A DNA stretch of 62,434 nucleotides, taken from a virus. Below, in pieces: positions 57,543-62,434 of the stretch (its first letter is position 1; each line of letters opens with the position of its first letter). The stretch lies in the IMG/VR virus record IMGVR_UViG_3300042429_000522, positions 1 through 62,434 of that record; one strand, given 5' to 3'. The translations under genes and the position numbers were made by a program. The notes under the pieces are model-generated. The model was given only the letters and a program-made list of their open reading frames with translations. It ran no database searches and was not told where the DNA came from.

Positions 57543-58022
57543 CTACTGTTGCGTGACGAATCGGTACACCGCTGTCACTCCAAAATCTGTACGACCACCA
57601 CTTTCCAAGCCGAACGTTTGAGCAGTTGATTCCCGCCTAACATAAAACCTTGGCGTGGTACTCGAAACGTGAATATTGTCTAGTAGTGTGTCAATGCGGG
57701 ACATGATGGTAGCCGAGCTTGACATCGATACCGCACCTGTAGCAGTATCCCACACGGTGATTCTATAGGTTGGGTAGGTGAAGACCCGGCTACCGCATAG
57801 CGTGTCTTGGTCTTGCCCAGCACTGCCAGCACGGTCAAAGACCACGTAAGGTGTAACCGGTTGCTTGCGTGATATCGGGTCTATCTGTGGAGCAATGGTG
57901 TTATAGATTGACATCTGGAAACCGTTGGGCTTGTTATCAGGTGCAAGCAAACCCATCAAGGTAGCATCACCTGTCAGGGTGTCGTAGATCCACTGCTCAA
58001 TCACCGCTGGTTCAAATGCCAT
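57543..58022 (-). CDS. Tail terminator/completion protein, unit B
   Basis: In this 159-residue orthologue of 24324-24800, IEQWIYDTLTGDATLMGLLA and YRITVWDTATGAVSM are conserved, with different loops at the centre. Confidence 0.7.
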   Translation of the reverse strand: MAFEPAVIEQWIYDTLTGDATLMGLLAPDNKPNGFQMSIYNTIAPQIDPISRKQPVTPYVVFDRAGSAGQDQDTLCGSRVFTYPTYRITVWDTATGAVSMSSSATIMSRIDTLLDNIHVSSTTPRFYVRRESTAQTFGLESGGRTDFGVTAVYRFVTQQ

Positions 58023-58453
58023 TACTTGTTACCCTTCAGTATAACTTTTACCGCAGCTTGAAAAGCCGGGGCTTCCTTTTCAACTGCCGGACGCAGGAAC
58101 GGTCGAGCCGGTACGTGGTTACCAGACTTTGACATCCAACCAAGTTCCAGCGGTATGCCGTACTTTGCACCAACTGAAACCTCTGCTGATGTCTTGCCGG
58201 TCATCTTGCTTTGGATGCTGTTTGCCAGTTCACCTAAATCATTATTCGGTGGAGTGCCGGGAGGGCTTGACCAGTGCGGATGTTCTTTGCGTCCGGGATA
58301 CTTTTTGTATTGCCCGTTTGACATCTCGATGCTTTGTTTTGCGTTGCCTTCGATGTTAGCTGCAGCAGTACCTACAGCAACAGAAAGTTGGCGTAGATTC
58401 TTTTGATAAGAATCTAGCCGTACTTTCTTTAGGCTTACCGACATCTTTATCAC
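58022..58453 (-). CDS. HK97 gp10-like neck/tail-completion protein, unit B
   Basis: This 143-residue protein has IEGNAKQSI, HWSSPPGTPPNNDLGELANS, YGIPLELGW, PARPFLRPAV. The GTG start overlaps the previous stop (GTGA) as in A; an internal ATG three codons later is possible. Confidence 0.85.
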   Translation of the reverse strand: MIKMSVSLKKVRLDSYQKNLRQLSVAVGTAAANIEGNAKQSIEMSNGQYKKYPGRKEHPHWSSPPGTPPNNDLGELANSIQSKMTGKTSAEVSVGAKYGIPLELGWMSKSGNHVPARPFLRPAVEKEAPAFQAAVKVILKGNK

Positions 58454-58803
58454 GGAGCAAGAACCTCAATCTCAAGCGGACCGAAACGTCTTACCGTGGT
58501 ACTGACCGTGAAGGATACGGTTATCCGAATCATCGCTGCAGTAGGATATGCAGCCGGGTTTAGGATGCTTAGAATACCTTGTGCGCTGTACTGCTTCGTA
58601 AGGGTCACGGATCCAGATGGAAACGTATACGTGGACCCCGTAGCAATGTTGGTAAAGGTTACGCCGAGAGTGCCAGTGGTAATGTCAACAGGGCTACCCA
58701 ACTCATCCACCAAGCGCACCACGTAACTGTGCCAATCACCTACCCACGCACTGGCTTGTATGACCTGCTGAGGGTCTTCGGTCAAATCATAAATCAATGC
58801 CAT
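58450..58803 (-). CDS. BppU-like single-domain protein, unit B
   Basis: This is a 117-residue protein, close to identical to A except for conservative changes (ATGSTYTFPSGSVTLTKQYS). The strong constraint suggests a structural virion role rather than a receptor contact. Confidence 0.6.
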   Translation of the reverse strand: MALIYDLTEDPQQVIQASAWVGDWHSYVVRLVDELGSPVDITTGTLGVTFTNIATGSTYTFPSGSVTLTKQYSAQGILSILNPAAYPTAAMIRITVSFTVSTTVRRFGPLEIEVLAP

Positions 58804-60791
58804 TAGATGTCCCTCACATAGATGCGCAAAGGTCCGAACACCTGCGTATCAGATGCACCTGTTGTGCGTGTAATCGTTGCCGTGTAGGTACCCGGAGTGT
58901 TGGTTACCGTGGTGTCAATGGTAAACGTAGCCCTGCCATCAGCTGCATAGGTTGCCGTACAAGCGTACGTGTCTACCAAGGTTGCACCGGAGTTGTAGAC
59001 CTTAGCCGTTACCGTTGCGCTCGTGATGTCAATCCCGGCGCCGTTGTTGTCTACACACTGAATGTCTACGCCGTGCTGTGCGCCCTTCTGGATGTCCAGT
59101 GGATCACTTGCTCCTAACCCGTCAGCCTTGACCTCATAAGGCCCCATCCGTACCAGAGCGGCAGAGGTGATAGGCGTTAGTAAGTCTGCGCTGATGTAGT
59201 CTGTACCGTTGTGCAGTAGTGCGCCTTCAAGCTCATCTGCCGCCGCAGTACTACCGCTGATAGATGCCACGTTACTATTCTGGATAGCATAACCAATCGA
59301 GCCAGCGGTTGCATAGGATGTGCCAACTGCATCAAGAACAGCCGATGCAGTCTGTGCAGATGTCAATCCACCAGAGGATAACTTGACTGTCATTACCGCG
59401 CCGTTAGTACCGCTTGCACCACGCACCACGATAGTCACGTCATCAGCACCAGCAGCCAGTGCAGCGTCAGGAATGTCGAGTCTGTACACGCCCGGCATAT
59501 TGGTAGCGTCTACCTCCGCAAAGCCGCCAGAAGTCCACGCCTGAGCGATGGTACGGGCTACCAGCGGGATTGATACAGATGCTGTGCGTGTCCGGTTGTA
59601 GCGAGCTGATAGACCAGCGGTGGATGCTGTTAGACCTGTAGCACCAAGGTAGAGTTCGATGGATTGTGATGTGCTACCGGGGGCTATTGTGATGCTGTTC
59701 GTATCAGATGGATTGAAGAATCGAATCACATTGTTCCGACCTGCAAATGTGTAACTTGCTCTGTCTGGTGTTGTTTGATACCAAGGTACACCATCGATAT
59801 CGGTTGCAGGTGCGCCAGATACAACACCGCTCGCGATTGCACGACTACCTAAATAAGGTCCGAAGAATGAAGGTGAAGGAATACCGGCAAGTGCGGAGTA
59901 TCCGTAGTCAAGACCAATCGTGCCACCCCGAATGGTGTTAGCACCAACAGCCATATTAAAGTAATCACCAAATACAACATTGTAATCTTCGTCGCAGGAG
60001 CCGATTACTCCGCCCTGTATATAACCGTTGAATGCCATCAATATGGAGTTTCTCACAACAGATGGAGTGGCGGTGTTAGAACTGTACAACGCCAAACTAA
60101 TGCCACCCCCCAAAGCAGTGCAGTTATAAATAACAACATTTCCACCATTTGTATTACTAGAACCAGATGGTGTTGTTGCCATATTTATAAGTGTGCCGAT
60201 ACAAAAACAATCCGTTATCGTCAATCCCACGTTATAGTTACCGCTATGTGTTGGCACACCAAACGCAATAGCGATTGATGCCAACGGTGCAAAAGTACAT
60301 TTTGAAAATGAAGCGTTTACCGCTACACCCGCTGATGTTGTCATGCTAACAGATGGTTGACGTAGATTAGAAAATGTGCATTTTGTAAAACTAAAGTCTG
60401 AACACGTTGTCAGGTTTAAAGCAGCCTGACTGACTGTCGTTCCGTAGCCTTCAAAATAGATGCCGTCAAAACTCCAGTAACTGCGACTGGTAGCGGTTAG
60501 CATCGTAGCGTTAGTCGGGTTTGCTGTGTCACTTAAAATGTTCGTGATGCGTACAATACCGGGTGCGATGCCGCTGATGTTTTGAGTTGAGCCAGCGTCT
60601 CCGATGAACTGGATAGTGTTTCCTGCTGTGCCAGATACACCAAGTGTATACGTGCCACGATAAGTGCCGGGAGCGATATAGACAATGTCACCTGCTCCAG
60701 CAGTTGAGAACGCTATAGCCAACGATGTAGGAGCATTGACAGTGCCGGGATAGGCGGCAGAGCCAGATGAACTAACGTATGCGGTTGCCAT
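58803..60791 (-). CDS. Beta-helix appendage/tailspike-type protein, unit B
   Basis: In this 662-residue protein the N-terminal beta-helix (DIVYIAPGTYRGTYTLGVSG and following short strands) is unrelated in detail to A. From about residue 365 (APGSTSQSIELYLGATGL) homology returns, and the last 110 residues are almost unchanged. It is a modular spike with an exchanged head and a conserved foot. Confidence 0.65.
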   Translation of the reverse strand: MATAYVSSSGSAAYPGTVNAPTSLAIAFSTAGAGDIVYIAPGTYRGTYTLGVSGTAGNTIQFIGDAGSTQNISGIAPGIVRITNILSDTANPTNATMLTATSRSYWSFDGIYFEGYGTTVSQAALNLTTCSDFSFTKCTFSNLRQPSVSMTTSAGVAVNASFSKCTFAPLASIAIAFGVPTHSGNYNVGLTITDCFCIGTLINMATTPSGSSNTNGGNVVIYNCTALGGGISLALYSSNTATPSVVRNSILMAFNGYIQGGVIGSCDEDYNVVFGDYFNMAVGANTIRGGTIGLDYGYSALAGIPSPSFFGPYLGSRAIASGVVSGAPATDIDGVPWYQTTPDRASYTFAGRNNVIRFFNPSDTNSITIAPGSTSQSIELYLGATGLTASTAGLSARYNRTRTASVSIPLVARTIAQAWTSGGFAEVDATNMPGVYRLDIPDAALAAGADDVTIVVRGASGTNGAVMTVKLSSGGLTSAQTASAVLDAVGTSYATAGSIGYAIQNSNVASISGSTAAADELEGALLHNGTDYISADLLTPITSAALVRMGPYEVKADGLGASDPLDIQKGAQHGVDIQCVDNNGAGIDITSATVTAKVYNSGATLVDTYACTATYAADGRATFTIDTTVTNTPGTYTATITRTTGASDTQVFGPLRIYVRDI

Positions 60792-61018
60792 TATTCAGCC
60801 GTTCCATTCACAATCTCTGCACCCATCAACGGTACAAAACGCATGACAAGGTCGTATTGAAATTGGTAGTCCTGCTGTGGAAACCACTGGAATACACTTG
60901 TCCCATTAGGCCCAAAGTCAGCAACGAACACGCCATCATCGGTGTAGATTTCACCGAACACCAGCCAGTCATAATTTGGTGTTAACTGCTGTTCGATGCG
61001 TACATTTTGATAGACCAT
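60791..61018 (-). CDS. Small hypothetical protein, unit B
   Basis: This 75-residue homologue of 27608-27835 ends GAEIVNGTAE and contains GPNGTSVFQW for A's GENGTSVFGW. Role unknown. Confidence 0.65.
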   Translation of the reverse strand: MVYQNVRIEQQLTPNYDWLVFGEIYTDDGVFVADFGPNGTSVFQWFPQQDYQFQYDLVMRFVPLMGAEIVNGTAE

Positions 61019-61269
61019 TACTTGCCCACCTTCAGCGAGTTCGCCTGCACACCCTTGAAAGGCATCGTGAGGAAGCCCAGCGCAGCAGACATCGCAGCAG
61101 TAAGACCAGCCGCTACAGCCTTGCTCCCGTACAGTGCCATCACTGCGCCAAGCTCGGCAATGTCCTTGGCTTCTGCCGTACGTACGCCATCACCAAAGAC
61201 CGTGCTGAAGGACGCGACGAATGCGATCAAGACAACCACCAGTAACCTGCCAATGCTTATGCTACCCAT
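61018..61269 (-). CDS. Small membrane protein, holin candidate, unit B
   Basis: This 83-residue protein has two hydrophobic segments (LLVVVLIAFVASFSTVF, GLTAAMSAALGFLTMPF) and the conserved end KGVQANSLKVGK. Confidence 0.6.
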   Translation of the reverse strand: MGSISIGRLLVVVLIAFVASFSTVFGDGVRTAEAKDIAELGAVMALYGSKAVAAGLTAAMSAALGFLTMPFKGVQANSLKVGK

Positions 61270-61474
61270 GCCGTGCCTCCAGTGCCGCTACTCGCTCGCT
61301 CAGTCGCGCTATCGCTTTTTTGATAATGACCAAGTCTGCCTCGGTCTGCTTTGCATCGTGAACCAAGATGCGGATGTCGCTCTTGATATCAAAAAGCATT
61401 TTGTATAAGCCGCTGATACTTGCTATCAAGGGAATCACAATCACGGCTCCAAGCTGCATCCATTCTGCCATCAC
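61262..61474 (-). CDS. Membrane-anchored coiled-coil protein (XhlA-like), unit B
   Basis: This 70-residue protein has one transmembrane helix (LGAVIVIPLIASISGLY) followed by a coiled coil (IKKAIARLSERVAALEAR). Sequence differs from A; layout is the same. Confidence 0.5.
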   Translation of the reverse strand: MMAEWMQLGAVIVIPLIASISGLYKMLFDIKSDIRILVHDAKQTEADLVIIKKAIARLSERVAALEARHG

Positions 61475-61836
61475 GCTACACGCTCCACCAGCCCACAGTG
61501 CTGTACTAAAAGTTCGGTCTGTCCAAAGTCTGATCCGACAACATCGTAATACTTGGAATCATCACCTACCCGGTACACCCTATCCTGTGGCATCACATCA
61601 GCCCCTACAGCAATGATTAGCGTCCACTGGGCAGATGATGCAATCGAGCCACCTACAATCGATTCTGTGTCACTCTGGTTGGTTAGGCGTGCGTTATACT
61701 CTGCAACCTTGCGCCATGTCTCAGTGACTCCACCACGGCCATCTTCGGTCAAGGTGAAGCGGTGAATCTCTACGCGGTCTTGGCACAAGTTGCGTACCAT
61801 GCCGGCTTGGATGGTTGAGCGGAGGATAGGACTCAT
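61471..61836 (-). CDS. Head completion/stopper protein, unit B
   Basis: This 121-residue protein is nearly identical to A (NLCQDRVEIHRFTLTEDGRG, SDTESIVGGSIASSAQWTLI). Confidence 0.72.
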   Translation of the reverse strand: MSPILRSTIQAGMVRNLCQDRVEIHRFTLTEDGRGGVTETWRKVAEYNARLTNQSDTESIVGGSIASSAQWTLIIAVGADVMPQDRVYRVGDDSKYYDVVGSDFGQTELLVQHCGLVERVA

Positions 61837-62330
61837 GCGAACACCACCGGTCTAAACTTGTCTGCCATGGTCAAGCAGTTCTGCATCAACTGGCTAAGCT
61901 TGACATCGCTTGTGCCTTCCTTAGCATCGATGTCTGCCGCTACTCTCGATGCCTTGATAAGCCACGCTTGCCGGGTTGCCATGCGTACGTCGTAGCGCTC
62001 TACGTTGATCGGGCCAGCATCAACCCAAGTTAGGTTAGGGTCGCTTGTGCCTTCGTCTACTTCCCAGCCTTTGAACTGATACGGCGGATAGGCAGGGAAC
62101 TCTGGTTGTGTAGCCCCTGAGGTACCGGCTACCCTGCACTCGTATACCCGTCCGTTGGGCGTTGTAGGAACCACACGGTCACCGACGGCGTAAGTGGTTG
62201 CCGCTGTCCAAGTGGTGAAGCGGGAAAAGGAATCAAGGATGGAGCCGATGTCCGTAGTAGACATCTGCGGGTAACTTTGAGCGGACACAAATAGTGATAC
62301 TTGTGCGATTGCCTCGGCTCTGGTCATCAT
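61833..62330 (-). CDS. Head-tail connector protein, unit B
   Basis: This 165-residue protein begins MMTRAEAIAQVSLFVSAQSY at 62330, 6 nt after the late element. Counterpart of 28666-29163. Confidence 0.75.
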   Translation of the reverse strand: MMTRAEAIAQVSLFVSAQSYPQMSTTDIGSILDSFSRFTTWTAATTYAVGDRVVPTTPNGRVYECRVAGTSGATQPEFPAYPPYQFKGWEVDEGTSDPNLTWVDAGPINVERYDVRMATRQAWLIKASRVAADIDAKEGTSDVKLSQLMQNCLTMADKFRPVVFA

Positions 62331-62336
62331 GGTTTC

Positions 62337-62347
62337 AGTATCCCACA
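62337..62347 (-). promoter_or_regulatory. Late-type extended -10 element before connector, unit B
   Basis: TGTGGGATACT, GAAACC, ATG; identical to the A copy at 29170-29180. Confidence 0.65.
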
Positions 62348-62353
62348 CAAAGG

Positions 62354-62383
62354 AAAAGCCCCCGGCACGTCTGCCGAGGGCTT
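62354..62383 (-). terminator. Capsid operon terminator, unit B
   Basis: Same hairpin as 29187-29215 (AGCCCTCGGCA, GACG, TGCCGGGGGCT, TTTCC). Confidence 0.87.
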
Positions 62384-62402
62384 GAGATAAGAACCGCTAG
62401 GC

Positions 62403-62434
62403 TTATGTAGCTGCGGATGCTCCGACGATAAGGC
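62403..62434 (-). CDS. Major capsid protein, last codons only (cut by window edge), unit B
   Basis: The end reads L-I-V-G-A-S-A-A-T-stop, aligning with the A capsid end (SLIVLATTTAS). The remaining gene of about 1.27 kb lies beyond the window. The terminator follows, as in A. Confidence 0.75.
   Translation of the reverse strand, partial: LIVGASAAT

Noticed and set aside
1-62434. CRISPR arrays, tRNA genes, insertion sequences, retron or DGR elements
   Set aside because: No regularly spaced repeats, no tRNA-like TTCGA arm with cloverleaf, no transposase or reverse transcriptase, and no template/variable repeat pair were seen on reading both strands.

Overview
The window holds tailed-phage DNA only. 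There are no rRNA, tRNA or recognisable host genes. It consists of two related, collinear genomes of about 31 to 33 kb (siphovirus-like: HK97-type capsid, tape measure, tail tube), joined head to tail. Unit A runs from 1 to 31174. Unit B runs from 31175 to 62434 and stops in the last codons of its major capsid gene. Bases 1-290 are repeated exactly at 31175-31464, while neighbouring genes of A and B differ at roughly one base in five by eye. Unit A therefore closes into a 31174-bp circle. B lacks only most of its capsid gene and the end of its protease, and would be near 33 kb. The join may be an assembly or concatenation product or a real junction; the sequence alone cannot decide.

Layout of each unit. 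The minus strand carries, in transcription order: prohead protease and capsid; connector, head completion and two small membrane proteins (probable lysis); a beta-helix appendage protein; tail completion, tail tube and the G/GT frameshift chaperones; tape measure, tail hub, receptor-binding-type fibre and endolysin. A second minus-strand block runs from a Cro/CI-type repressor through a zinc-ribbon membrane protein, sigma factor, VRR-NUC nuclease, AEP primase, RepA-like helicase, an SSB-like protein and a string of small accessory genes to the terminases, portal and MuF protein. The only plus-strand operon is short: small early proteins, then ERF annealase and a Gam-like protein, driven divergently from the repressor. 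No integrase, transposase or plasmid partition pair is seen, even though A is a full circle.

Differences are concentrated in cassettes. A has a beta-class DNA methyltransferase between the terminase genes, plus ThyX. B instead has a six-gene 7-deazaguanine cassette (ParB-like, DpdA-like, class I methyltransferase, QueD, QueE, FolE) just upstream of the small terminase, and it has no QueC. Both carry several small DUF2829/Tad2-like proteins, some fused to helix-turn-helix domains.

Noncoding structure is unusually informative because the two genomes can be compared. It includes: a plus-strand hairpin RNA with compensatory base changes; a structured primase leader that appears to pair the primase ribosome-binding region; an A AAA AAC slippery site in both tail chaperone genes; hairpins placed just before GGGAGATAA ribosome-binding sites; and a TGTGGGATACT element lying 5-6 nt before the start codons of protease, portal and connector genes, which suggests leaderless late transcripts. 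The host is not identifiable from the sequence. Shine-Dalgarno sites, TTGACA/TATATT promoters and leaderless-type starts say only that it is a bacterium with near-50 percent GC.
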